Shown: one piece after another, positions 23,203 through 33,710 of the stretch
Numbering within the stretch: position 1 is the first letter of the stretch
How the letters are laid out: each line of letters begins with the position of its first letter
Assembly: GCA_029747015.1 (NCBI GenBank)
Contig: JAKOGI010002292.1
Coordinates: 59,271 to 123,270, forward strand
Direction of reading: 5' to 3'
Source of the DNA: Carnegiea gigantea
Taxonomy: Eukaryota; Streptophyta; Magnoliopsida; Caryophyllales; Cactaceae
Length of the DNA stretch: 64,000 nucleotides
Made by a program: the position numbers and the translations under genes
The notes under the pieces: model-generated
Told to the model about the DNA's origin: nothing
What the model saw: only the letters and a program-made list of their open reading frames with translations
Database searches by the model: none

Positions 23203-24551
23203 ATTCTTTCAAGAATAATGGTAGTGTGTTGATTTATAAGAGTTATATGAGTAGGACCAATTTCATAGTTTGTATATTAGTCTAGGAAATTCATTCCTAA
23301 GAGTATATGATAAAAGTCATTCTTGATTGAGTGAGCAATATAACAATCAAATTCTAATAAGGTAGCATTAGGAGTTTTCATCATTATTCTAGAGATTTAA
23401 TTTAGAGTTGCTCTCTGACCATTATAGGTGACAAAGTTATATTCTGATGCTGTTGAGACTGATATGGGCAAAGGTATGCAATGGCTTCGAGATGCTCCAG
23501 TATCTATCAAGATTTTATTAGAGATCCAAGTCTGTCCATTAAAATAGTCCACTTTTGCTTTGTAGGTACTACTTTGAGTATTTGTTAGAAAAGGAGGTTT
23601 TGATCTAGGGATTGTACTATAGTTTCATTTTAGAATGGGTTGATTCGCTATTTGTATTCCTTTTTCAATATAAGAGAGTCTCGGTGCTTGATAGCTAGTT
23701 GATGCTTCATCTTCTTCGACTAATTGAAAGTCTGTTAATGCAGGTATTTTCGCTTCTTGCATCGGAGGAGAGATTATGGAGCTCATGGTTGAAAAAATTG
23801 GATCGACAGTTATTTTTCCTATTTGTTTTACATCTTTGATAGGAAAGTTAGTATTGGAAAAAATGTGTAAACCTTTATAATAAAAGGATAATGTATTATT
23901 TCCTGGTTGTAATCCAATATCTGTTAAAAGTTTAAATTGCAAATTTAAGGTATCTTCGATATTTTTACTTTGTAGAGTTACCGAGTAATTCGGGTAGCAT
24001 TCAAAAATTAATTTTTTGTAAATTAGATTTCCTTGTAGTGTTCCTAGATGACTGTTCTGAATATTTCGAAATCTTTGATCATGTAGAGATAGAATTATAG
24101 GTGAGTCGATACCTTCTTTGAAGCATGCGTTTACAGCAATTTGCATTCCTTGTAAATGGACATACTTAATTAGTCTTCTATCTTTGGTGGGAATTTCTGC
24201 TAAAAATTTATCAATTATCTCTTGAGTCATTAATCTTAATCGAATATTTCCCTGTAAATGTTGAATTTTAACAGGTTGTTCTGTAGTATAGAGCTTAAAA
24301 TATCTTATTAATTTTCGAGTTAGAAGATCATCTAGTTTTTTCATAAAATTTCGAGGATCTTTGAGAGATAACTCAATTGCTATAATTTTTTCATAAAGTT
24401 TTTGGTTGAAAGTAATTCTTCCGGTATAATTTTCATGATTTTCTTGTTCTTGTTGTTGGATAATTTCTGTTTCTTCAGTATTCATCTTCTGTATCTGAAG
24501 AACTTTCTGTTTCTGATGTACTCGTTTCATCTTCTGAGCCAATAGATTCAT
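23199..24551 (-). pseudogene. EPRV-2 left: movement protein with C-terminal retropepsin-like domain
   Basis: An open 308-codon stretch (24551-23625) begins at the first Met; the start at 24485 is an alternative that overlaps the coat-protein stop. A movement-protein core lies in the middle, with Ser-Leu-His-Asp-Gln-Arg-Phe, then Gly-Asn-Leu-Ile-Tyr and Leu-Gln-Pro-Gly-Asn-Asn-Thr. After a stop at 23625 the frame continues with the protease-type Asp-Thr-Gly-Ala-Ser and further on with Leu-Leu-Gly-Met-Asn-Phe-Leu. Two later stops (near 23399 and 23279) are shared with the right arm. Movement proteins widen plasmodesmata; the fused protease-like domain is unusual. Confidence 0.75.
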
Positions 24552-25964
24552 AGCAACTCGAAATTACTTCATGTATATTAGTGGTTATTGGATAAAGTTC
24601 ATTTTGAATTTCTTCAAATTCTTCTGAAAGAGTTTTACTATATTTGCTTTTCTTTTACTACAGTCAATAGATTTATATCCTATTTCTCCACAATTCCAAC
24701 ATTGACAAGCAGTAGGTTTTTTATTTCTTTTGTAATATCTATTCTGGGGGTTAAAGTTTTCTTAAGTTAAACTTTCGTGTCGAAAATGTTTACTACTTTT
24801 TTGTGGTTTATTTACTGATTTTTCAATCTTTGCCTTTTTAGTTTTTGTTTTCTTAGATGGAAGTTTCCTTTTCTTAGAAAATTTTTTCTTTGGAGTTTTT
24901 CTAGGAATAGTTTTCTTGATATATTGTTTTGGAGTTCTTTTTCTTTTAGGTAAAAAATTTGGATAATTTTCACAGCCATACTGTTCTGGTTCTTTTACAT
25001 CTTCACAGCAAAGAGTTACTTCTTTAATATATCTTCTTCTACTTTCTTGTAAACAAAGCTCCATCATTTCTTTGTTTATTAGAGTCTGAACTGCAGCTAC
25101 TGATCTAAAAATAGAAGGATGTTTTGCATAAACTTTAAATTTATCTGAAAAATATTTATTCCATTGATGAGAAAATTTATTTAATAGTAGTTGAATATAG
25201 GGTTCTTCACTTTCTGTAGAATCATAAAGTTCATAATAGTATTTTTCAAATTCACAAAAGAAACTTTTATAGTTGCATAAGTTACAAATTCTTAAATTAG
25301 TTAATTTGTACAAAGCTTCCTTTTTTCCTTCTGGTCTATTTAATTCTGGGTTTTCAATAAATTCATAACCTTGAAATTGTCCTATTAAATATTTTTCAAA
25401 GGTCCAAACACCATGCTCAATAGATATTCCCAAGTTTCGTTTTACATCTACCTCTATTATATTTCTTAGTGTTGGAGATAATCCACTATCCCAATTTAGT
25501 ACAATTCCTTGTAAAGAGTAAATTATTAAATTATAGATCGCATTAATATCTCTATCTTCTGCAGCATAAGTTGGTTCTTGCATTAAAGATAATATTATTG
25601 AGGTTTTCCAAGTGTCCAAAGCTGCTCTTTTGTCTGTTACACAATCTATATTTAGAAAATATCCCCATGCAGGTACTGGTTCTAACAACAAAGGATTTTT
25701 TTGTTTAAATTCTTCATTGATATATCTTTTTCTTATTGGAGGTCTTATCTTATTTTGAAAGTTATCTGTATGTTTATTCTTATGGATTGACTCAGTTCTG
25801 AAAGGATTAGAAGGTTCTCCGGTTTCATAATTATTTGGATTGTTACTGCCTACACTTCCTGTGGGTGTTCCTACTTGCATATTAACCTATTTAACTAGCT
25901 CAGTTAATTGTAGGTTTTCAAAGTCATTTAACAATTCTTCAATAGCTTTATTGTATTCTCCCAT
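24475..25964 (-). pseudogene. EPRV-2 left: coat protein with zinc knuckle
   Basis: The ORF would start at ATG 25964. A stop interrupts it near 25887, after which 372 codons are open (25880-24762). The protein core is followed by a strongly basic Lys-rich tail, then after a Gln-to-stop change by the zinc knuckle CX2CX4HX4C near 24702-24661 and an acidic Ser/Glu-rich end. A single-base loss near 24640 (one T fewer on the coding strand than the right arm) shifts the frame in the last part. In caulimovirids this protein forms the capsid and packages the pregenome. Confidence 0.8.
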
Positions 25965-26173
25965 TATTGGCTACTCTCCGCTTCTTCTTGTCTTTCTTCG
26001 GCTTTAAGCAGTCGTCTTTCTTCAATAGTCTTTTGAATAACTTCTTCTTGTTCCCATAAAATGTTATTTTGATAACGTTCAATGTATTTAGCATCATCAC
26101 TGTTGGGATTGACCTTATCGGGAAGTTTAATTTCTATTGGAGTATATTCTCTTTTTTGTTTTGGTTTTAACAT
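25964..26173 (-). CDS. EPRV-2 left: 69-residue small ORF before the coat protein
   Basis: An intact short frame whose stop region abuts the coat-protein start. It is highly charged (Lys/Glu/Arg) with a predicted coiled-coil second half (Glu-Glu-Val-Ile-Gln-Lys-Thr-Ile-Glu-Glu). The size and position suggest a virion-associated or DNA-binding-type small protein, but this is inference. It matches 28837-29043 in the other arm. Confidence 0.5.
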   Translation of the reverse strand: MLKPKQKREYTPIEIKLPDKVNPNSDDAKYIERYQNNILWEQEEVIQKTIEERRLLKAEERQEEAESSQ

Positions 26174-26291
26174 TCCTTCAAAAGTTAAATTTATAAGTTG
26201 TATCTGTATTACTAATTGTTTAATAAATAACTCTAATTTCCTCTTTCATAGCCTTTAGTTCGTTTTCTAGTTGTGGAAAGCTCATTGTTTA

Positions 26292-27946
26292 TTAATCTTC
26301 ATCATTAAACTAAAATTCTTTATCAAATTGATCTAAATTGTTATCATCGTTGTTGTCTGTATTTTCATATATTTCTAGATACGTTCTTCTTTCTTCTTCG
26401 TAAAATAAGTGATCTAGTCTATCTTCATGTTGCAGAAAAAAAGTTTTAATATTTATAAACCCCAACTGCAAGGTGTATCATTGAGTACTTAGGGTATCGT
26501 CTGCAGGAAATTGTGTTTCCAACCAGCAAGGCTAACTAAAGCGTCTCGAGCCAGGCGAAATCGAAAGAAAACAAAGGGGTAACCTAAACTACGCTAACAA
26601 ACATAGAAAAAAGCGACTTGGAGTTGTGATTTGACCAATGAATGAACCAACTAATCGAGACGAGTCCTAACCTACCCAAACTACATCACGAACTAGAAAT
26701 GATCGGTTGCTCCATCAAAGACCACCCAAGCCCTCTCTCAAGGGTCATGAGCTAATCTAATTAGTCTAACCACCAGTTTTCATGGGTTAGCTCAATTAGA
26801 CTACAAAATTAGCAACCCCGGACCTAACTCGATTCGGATACTATTTTCATGTCCCGAACTCGGTTATTCCCTCTCCCACACTAGCTAATTGACCTCACCT
26901 CTCAGCATAAGTCAATCGCCTAAAAATATGGATGAAAGCTCTCTCAAGCATTTCATCGAACACTTGGCGGGCGTGGAGGAAAACTCTAAGTTCTAGACAT
27001 AGATTGGGTATGGTTAGGCCAAATACAATATTAATTTGCCATCAAGAGGCTAATCACAATCCAAGCCATCACAATCTACCAACTAAACATCACAAATACA
27101 TGAAAACCTAAACTAACAAATAAGAACATGAACTTGAAGAACAAAACAAAGAGAATGAAATAAAACAAATCTAAACAATTAAATAACATGAATTAACAAC
27201 AAAAACTAAACATATAAACTAAACAAAACAAATACAAGAATTAAACCAACCAAACATAAATAAGAACAATAATGAAATAAATAGAGAAAGGGGAAGAAAA
27301 CTTAGTCTTGAATTGATGAAGGAACTTGAAATCCAAAGGTTGAATCTAAGATTACAATCTTCAATCCTAAACTAATCATCCTCTTGAGGTTTTATTTGCT
27401 AGAACCTAACCTAAACTACCCTTCGGAAGTAGAGAAAAGAGGCCCCTGAACAAGGTCGAGAAAAGAGGATTAAATAGAAGACAAAGCGGGCCGCGAAGAA
27501 CAGAACGAAACAAAGGGGGCATGACCGTGCCTAGGTGGCATGGCTGCACCGTGCCACCTTGCTGGCCGGTTGCCCCGGCTGGCTCCCGTTTTTTCACCTT
27601 TTCGCTTGTTTTGATTCTTTTCCGCCCTTTTTCGCGATATTTGCTTGGTTCAACTTGTTACCTGCAAGAATAAACAAAAAAAAGGAAAAATCTCAAAGAA
27701 TACTTAATAAAATAAGAAAAACTCTAAAGATTACATTATTATACGAGCTAAGATTAGGTGAAAAGGGCATGTAAAATGCGACAAATTATCGCCTAACACT
27801 TCATTTAACCAAATTATTTCTTTCGAGACATTATTTTTTCTTAGTTGTTCAATTTCTTGTACATAAAATTTTTCTTTTTGTAATATTTCTTTTTTAGAAA
27901 AAGTTTTATATACGTTCAGAACAGATTCATAATTTGCTTGAGTCAT
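26292..27946 (-). pseudogene. EPRV-2 left: small ORF split by a solo LTR
   Basis: The frame begins at ATG 27946 and is homologous to the intact 92-codon ORF 28440-28718. It is cut at 27799/26427 by the inserted LTR and resumes to the stop at 26292. In the distal piece one Trp codon has become TAG. The peptide is Lys/Glu-rich and probably coiled-coil at the N-terminus, with an Asp-rich acidic C-terminus. No family recognised. Confidence 0.75.
26428..27798 (-). mobile_element. Solo LTR of the gypsy-type element, inside the left EPRV-2 arm
   Basis: It has the same termini (TGTTGC...TAACA) and the same body as the LTR at 1390-2787. It is flanked by a perfect 5 bp target duplication CTTCA (26423-26427 and 27799-27803). 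There is no primer site or internal sequence, so recombination between two LTRs removed the rest. The uninterrupted site is preserved at about 28582 in the right arm. Confidence 0.95.
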
Positions 27947-28165
27947 TATTTTGAGTTTGGGTATTTCGGGTTTTTCCGTTTTACTAGAAAATTTTACCCA
28001 ATTAAATAGATTTTTATAAGTCGGTTGAGTATCATTATTATTTTTCCTTCAAAAAATAAACAGTTTTTTTGTTTTGACATAAATATTTTAATAGTTGTAA
28101 AATATCTGTGTCCCCATACATTCCTTCATCTAATTCATGCGCAAATTCCTGATAATTTAGCAAAG
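27947..28165 (-). pseudogene. EPRV-2 left: fragment of the ORF nearest the palindrome centre
   Basis: This is the reverse-complement partner of 28226-28348 and adjoining leader. Only the C-terminal part of a short ORF is mirrored before homology ends near 28165. Confidence 0.6.
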
Positions 28166-28225
28166 CAATTTTGGAAAATTTGGGTTGCTAAAGAACAAAA
28201 GCGCCTTTTTCACAACACTGTGCTG
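28166..28225. other. Unique spacer at the centre of the palindrome
   Basis: About 60 bp here have no partner in the other arm and would form the loop of a hairpin. It encodes, in plus orientation, a short extension of the ORF that ends at 28348, so it looks like viral sequence retained only on the right side. Confidence 0.7.
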
Positions 28226-28348
28226 CTGAATTATCAGGCATTTGAGCATGAATTAGATGAAGGAATGTATGGGGACACAGATATTTTACAACTATTAAAA
28301 TATTTATGTCAAAACAAAAAAACTGTTTATTTTTTGAAGGAAAAATAA
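28166..28348 (+). pseudogene. EPRV-2 right: C-terminal part of a small ORF
   Basis: An open frame through the spacer into the arm ends TAA at 28346-28348. It encodes an aromatic and Lys-rich peptide ending Phe-Leu-Lys-Glu-Lys. Its apparent upstream start lies in the oppositely oriented left arm, so the true N-terminus is missing at the junction. No family recognised. Confidence 0.5.
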
Positions 28349-28439
28349 TAATGATACTCAACCGACTTATAAAAATCTATTTAATTGAGTAAAAGTTTCT
28401 AGCAAAACAAAAAAACCCAAAATACCCAAACTCAAAATA

Positions 28440-28718
28440 ATGACTCAAATAAATTATGAATCTGTTCTCAACTTATATAAAACTTTTTCTAAAAAAGAAA
28501 TATTACAAAAAGAAAAATTTTATGTACAAAAAATTGAACAACTAAGAAAAAATAATATCTCGAAAGAAATAATTTGGTTAAATGAAGATAGACTAGATCT
28601 CTTATTTTGCGAAGAAGAAAGAAGAACGTATCTAGAAATTTGTGAAAATACAGACAGCAACGATGATAACAATTTAGATCAATTTGATACAGAATTTTGG
28701 TTTAATGATGAAGATTAA
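28440..28718 (+). CDS. EPRV-2 right: intact 92-residue small ORF
   Basis: The frame is complete, with ATG at 28440 and stop at 28716-28718. Residues 1-50 are Lys/Glu-rich with heptad-like hydrophobics; the last 20 are Asp/Asn-rich and acidic. In caulimovirids small proteins upstream of the coat protein include aphid-transmission and virion-associated factors, but I see no motif that decides. The site at about 28580 is where the LTR entered the other arm. Confidence 0.6.
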   Translation: MTQINYESVLNLYKTFSKKEILQKEKFYVQKIEQLRKNNISKEIIWLNEDRLDLLFCEEERRTYLEICENTDSNDDNNLDQFDTEFWFNDED

Positions 28719-28836
28719 TAAACAATGAGCTTTCCACAACTAGAAAACGAACTAAAGACTGTGAAAGAAGAAATTAGAGTTATTTATTAAACAATTAGTA
28801 ATACAGATACAACTTATAAATTTAACTTTTGAAGGA

Positions 28837-29043
28837 ATGTTAAAACCAAAACAAAAAAGAGAATATACTCCAATAGAAATTAAACTTCCCAATAAGGTCA
28901 ATCACAACAGTGATGATACTAAATATATTGAATGTTATCAAAATAACATTTTAAGGGAACAAGAAGAAGTTATTCAAAAAACTATTGAAGAAAGACGACT
29001 GCTTAAAGCCAAAGAAAACCAAGAAGAAGCGAAGAGTAGCTAA
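28837..29043 (+). CDS. EPRV-2 right: 68-residue charged small ORF
   Basis: A complete frame ending 2 bp before the coat-protein ATG at 29046, so the two are tightly coupled on a polycistronic RNA. It is very rich in Lys/Glu/Arg with a coiled-coil-like C-terminal half. The homologue in the left arm is 69 residues, owing to a stop shifted by one codon. Function unknown; a virion-associated role is only a guess from position. Confidence 0.5.
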   Translation: MLKPKQKREYTPIEIKLPNKVNHNSDDTKYIECYQNNILREQEEVIQKTIEERRLLKAKENQEEAKSS

Positions 29044-29045
29044 TA

Positions 29046-30534
29046 ATGGGAGAATACAATAAAACTATTGAAGAATTGTTAAATGACTTTGAAAACCTAC
29101 AATTAACTGAGCTAGTTAAACAGGTTAATATGCAAGCAGGAACACCCACAGGAAGTGTAGGAAGTAATAATCCAAATAATTATGAAACCGGAGAACCTTC
29201 TAATCCTTTCAAAACTAAGTCAATCCATAAGAATAAACATACAGATAACTTTCAAAATAAGAGAAGACCTCCAATAAGAAAAAGATATATCAATGAAGAA
29301 TTTAAACAAAAAAATCCTTTGCTGTTAGAACCAGTACCTGTATGGGGATATTTTCTAAATATAGATTGTGTAACAGACAAAAGAGCAGCTTTGGACACTT
29401 GGAGAACCTCAATAATATTATCTTTAATGCAAGAACCAACTTATGTTGTGGAAGATAGAGATATTAATGTGATCTATAATTTAATAATTTACTCTTTACA
29501 AGGAATTGTACTAAATTGGTATAGTGGATTATCTCCAGCACTAAGAAATATAATAGAAGTAGATGTAAAACGAAACTTGGGAATATCTATTGAGCATGGT
29601 GTTTGGACCTTTGAAAAATATTTAATAGGACAATTTCAAGGTTATGAATTTATTGAAAACCCAGAATTAAAGAGACTAGAAGGAAAAAAGGAAGCTTTAT
29701 ACAAATTAACTAATTTAAGAATTTGTAACTTATGCAACTATAAAAGTTTCTTTTGTGAATTTGACAAATACTATTATGAACTTTATGATTCTACAGAAAG
29801 TCAAGAACCGTATATTCAACTACTATTAAACAAATTTCCTCATCCATTGAATAAATATTTTTCAGATAAATTTGAAGTTTATGCAAAACATCCTTCTATT
29901 TTTAGATCAGTAGCCGCAGTTCAGGCCCTAATAAACAAAGAAATGATGGAGCTTTGTTTACAAGAAAGTAGAAGAAGATATATTAAAGAAGTAACTCTTT
30001 GCTGTGAAGATGTAAAAGAACCAGAACAGTATGGCTGTGAAAATTATCCAAATTTTCGACCTAAAAGAAAAAGAACTCCAAAACAATATATTAAGAAAAC
30101 TATTCCTAGAAAAACTCCAAAGAAAAAATTTTCTAAGAAAAAGAAACTTCCATCTAAGAAAACAAAAACTAAAAAGGCAAAGACTGAAAAATCAGTAAAT
30201 AAAACACAAAAAAGTAGTAAACATTTTCGACACAAAAGTTTAACTCAAGAAAACTTTAACCCCCAGAATAGATTACAAAAGAAATAAAAAACCTACTGCT
30301 TGTCAATGTTGGAATTGTGGAGAAATAGGACATAAATCTATTGACTGTAGTAAAAGAAAAGCAAATATAGTAAAACTCTTTTCAAAAGAATTTGAAGAAA
30401 TTCAAGGTGAACTTTATCCAATAACCACTAATATATATAAAGCAATTTCGAGTTGCTATGAATCTATTGGCTCAGAAGATGAAACGAGTACATCAGAAAC
30501 AGAAAGTTCTTCAGATACAGAAAATGAATACTGA
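29046..30534 (+). pseudogene. EPRV-2 right: coat protein, frameshifted before the zinc knuckle
   Basis: ATG 29046 opens 413 codons with a coat-protein-like core and a long Lys/Arg/Thr-rich basic tail. A 2 bp deletion near 30279 (the left arm keeps the bases) brings a stop at 30287. In the restored reading direction, the zinc knuckle CX2CX4HX4C lies at 30307-30348, followed by an acidic Ser/Glu/Thr tail to the stop at 30532. The basic tail and knuckle bind nucleic acid; the acidic end probably keeps the precursor from premature assembly (family knowledge). The core is otherwise open. Confidence 0.82.
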
Positions 30535-31804
30535 AGAAATAGAAATTATCCAACAACAAGAACAAGAAAATCATGAAAACTATACCGGAATAATTTCTTT
30601 CAACCAAAAACTTTATGAAAAAATTATAGCAATTGAGTTATCTCTCAAAGATCCTCGAAATTTTATGAAAAAACTAGATGATCTTCTAACTTGAAAATTA
30701 ATAAGATATTTTAAGCTCTATACTATAGAACAACCTGTTAAAATTCAACATTTACAGGGAAATATTCGATTAAGATTAGTGACTCAAGAGATAATTGATA
30801 AATTTTTAGCAGAAATTCCCACCAAAGATAGAAGACTAATTAAGTATGTCCATTTACAAGGAATGCAAATTGCTGTAAACGCATGCTTCAAAGAAGGTAT
30901 CGACTCACCTATAATTCTATCTCTACATGATCAAAGATTTCGAAATATTCAGAACAGTCATCTAGGAACACTACGAGGAAATCTAATTTACAAAAATTTT
31001 AAATGCTACCCGAATTACTCGGTAACTCTACAAAGTAAAAATATAGAAGACACCTTAAATTTGCAATTTAAACTTTTAACAGATATTGGATTACAACCAG
31101 GAAATAATACATTATCCTTTTATTATAGAGGTTTACACATTTTTTCCAATACTAACTTTCCTATCAACGATGTAAAACAAACAGGAAAAATAACTGTCGA
31201 TCCAATTTTTTTAACCATCAGCTCCATAATCTCTCCTCCTATGCAAGAAGCTAAAATACCTGCATTAACAAACTTTCAATTAGTCGAAGAAGATGAAGCA
31301 TCAACTAGCTATCAAGCACCGAGACTCTCTTATATTGAAAAAGGAATACAAATAGCGAATCAACCCATTCCAAAACAAAGCTATAGTACAATCCCTAGAT
31401 CAAAACCTCCTTTTCTAAGAAATACTCAAAGTAGTACCTACAAAGTAAAAATGGACTATTTTAATGGACAGACTTGGATCTCTAATAAAATCTTGATAGA
31501 TACTGGAGCATCTCAAAGCCATTCCATACCTTTGCCCATATCAGTCTCAACAGTATCAGAATATAACTTTGTCACCTATAATGGTCAGAGAGCAACTCTA
31601 AATTAAATCTCTAGAATAATGATGAAAACTCCTAATGCTACCTTATTAGAATTTGATTGCTATATTGATCACTCAATCAAGAATGACTTTTATCATATAC
31701 TCTTAGGAATGAATTTCCTAGACTAATATACAAACTATGAAATTGGTCCTACTCATATAACTCTTGTAAATCAACACACTACCATTGTTCTTGAAAGAAT
31801 ATGA
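30458..31804 (+). pseudogene. EPRV-2 right: movement protein with C-terminal retropepsin-like domain
   Basis: Possible starts are ATG 30458, overlapping the coat-protein tail in another frame, or ATG 30526, whose codon lies just before the coat-protein stop. A stop at 30692-30694 (CGA to TGA) breaks the N-terminal part, then 275 codons are open. The movement-protein core is at about 30780-31200. At 31499-31510 the frame encodes Asp-Thr-Gly-Ala, a retropepsin active site, and at 31698-31721 Ile-Leu-Leu-Gly-Met-Asn-Phe-Leu, the usual second conserved block. Stops near 31603 and 31723 are shared with the other arm. The ORF ends TGA at 31802, overlapping the next start. Confidence 0.75.
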
Positions 31805-33710
31805 AGCAACTTGAAATACCGATTCTTACATATATAGATGTAACTGTCAAAGAATTAGATATCACTACCACTGCTTTAATTGATATAGGATCTGAAGTAA
31901 CTTTCTTTCAAGACTTTTTACTTCCACAATGGGATAAACTCCCAAATGATCGTAAAATTTGAATCAAAGGTGTTCATCCCATTCCCACCTATTTAGACTT
32001 GGTTCAAAACAATGTTTCCATTATTTTAGGTAACAAAATCCTTACTATACCCACTGTATTACAATATAATTCTGGTTATGATATTCTACTCGGAAATGAC
32101 TTCTTAAAACAGTTTGCTAAGTTTACACAAACCCCTGATACTGTCTATTTAACTACAAAATGTGGTCATACTTTGAAAATTCTCACTCTAAAACAACCCT
32201 GTAGAGTACGCACGAAGTGTGATGGACAGGGATATGAACACATAGCACTTCAAATACAAACACAAAAACCTATATTTACAGTTCGTATAATTAAAAGAGA
32301 TGACCTTTTAGCAAAACTCAAACAAATTTGTTCTGAAAATCCATTACAATTTTGAAAAACTTAACATCCTCAAGCTAAGATAGAACTGACACAGGAAATT
32401 TATATCAAAGAAAAACCAATGCTATACTCTGAAGAGGACATTAGAGAATTCTCTATACAAATAAAAGAATTACTCGAAAAAGGACTAATTAGACCATCCA
32501 ATGGAGCATACTCTTCACTAGCTTTTATGGTAGTTAATGAAGCAGAACGTCGAAGAGGCAAAGCTCGAATGGTTATCAACTATAAAAAGCTAAATCAGTT
32601 TACAAAAACAGATAACTATTTCTTACCCAACAAAGAAGTATTACTTAACCTTGTAAAAAACAGAAAATTCTTCTCAAAATTTGATTGCAAATCTGACTTT
32701 TGACAAATTAAAATGGAAGAAACAAGTATTAAATATACAGGTTTTAGTATACCTCAAGGATTTTATGAATGGCTTGTTATGCCGTTTGGACTAAAAAATG
32801 CATCAAGAATTTTTCAACGAAGAATGGACGATGCCTTTAAACACCTTAATAGTTTTCTTGTCGTCTATGTAGATGACATTTTAATAAGTTCAGACACTCT
32901 TAAAGAACATCAAATACATCTCAACACATTTCTGGAAACGGCTATTAAAGAAGGCATTTGCTTAAGTGAGAAAAAAGCTGTAATTGAAAAAGAGAAAATC
33001 GAATTCTTAGGATTTGAAATTGGCACAAACGGAATCAGCTTACAACCTCATATCTCTAGAAAAATTATGGAGTATTCAGACCAACTGAGAACAAAGAAAC
33101 AAATTCAAGGTTTCTTAGGACTATTAAACTATGCGAGCTCTTATATCCCAGACTTAGCAAAAAAGAAAAAAGATTTGCAAAGTCTACTCAGAAAAAATAA
33201 CACTCTTGGTTGGACAGAAAACATACTGAAATTGTGAAGAAACTAAAAGAAGAATGTCAACAACTTCCCAATCTCAGACTTCCTGAACCTGAAGACAACT
33301 TAATTCTTCAAACAGACGCATCTGATAAAACATGGGCAGCAGTTTTAAAGACAGATTTAAATGAAATTTGTGATTATCACAGTGGAACTTTCTCTGAACG
33401 AGAAGAAAATTATAATACAATGGAAAAAGAACTCTTAGCGATTATTAGAGAAATTACTAAATGGAGACTCTTTTTGCTACCTAAGCCATTTAAAGTATTA
33501 ACAGATAATCAAGCAGCCACTACTTTTGTCAAATAAGCTTTAGACAATGGACCTCATATGAGAAAATTACATCAATGGCAGCTATTTTTATCTCAGTTTA
33601 ATACTGTGTATGAGCATGTTGTAGGTAAAAACAATTTTATTGCAGACTATTTAACAAGAGAACATGAGTTCAACGAGCAAAGACAAAGCACCAATGGAAC
33701 AAGTGGATAG
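31801..33710 (+). pseudogene. EPRV-2 right: second protease - reverse transcriptase - RNase H ORF
   Basis: It starts ATG 31801 in the overlap ATGA. An Asp-Ile-Gly-Ser motif (about 31879-31890) and Ile-Leu-Leu-Gly-Asn-Asp-Phe-Leu (about 32082-32105) form a second protease-like unit. RT has Tyr-Val-Asp-Asp at 32866-32877 and the Phe-Gly-Leu-Lys-Asn block upstream. RNase H begins with Asp-Ala-Ser near 33315. Breaks include a stop near 31960 (shared with the left arm), Trp-to-stop changes near 32353 and 32701, a one-base deletion near 33220 and a Gln-to-stop change near 33534. The product would be the replication polyprotein; this copy is dead. Confidence 0.88.

Larger units (their letters stand above)
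18987..28165 (-). repeat. Left arm of the EPRV-2 inverted repeat (genome-length provirus copy)
   Basis: This arm is the reverse complement of 28226-36010 along its whole length apart from small differences and the solo LTR at 26428-27798. Without the LTR and one copy of its target duplication it is about 7.8 kb, one caulimovirid genome. Its outer end is TAGGGGTGTC at 18987, mirrored by GACACCCCTA ending at 36010; outside these points the flanks differ. Genes on the arm run leftward. Many stops and indels show that it is a fossil. Confidence 0.92.

Noticed and set aside
28025..28165. N-terminal part of an open frame reaching the palindrome centre from the left
   Set aside because: This part is antisense to the left viral copy. 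The frame is open across the junction by chance; only the part after 28166 is viral coding sequence.
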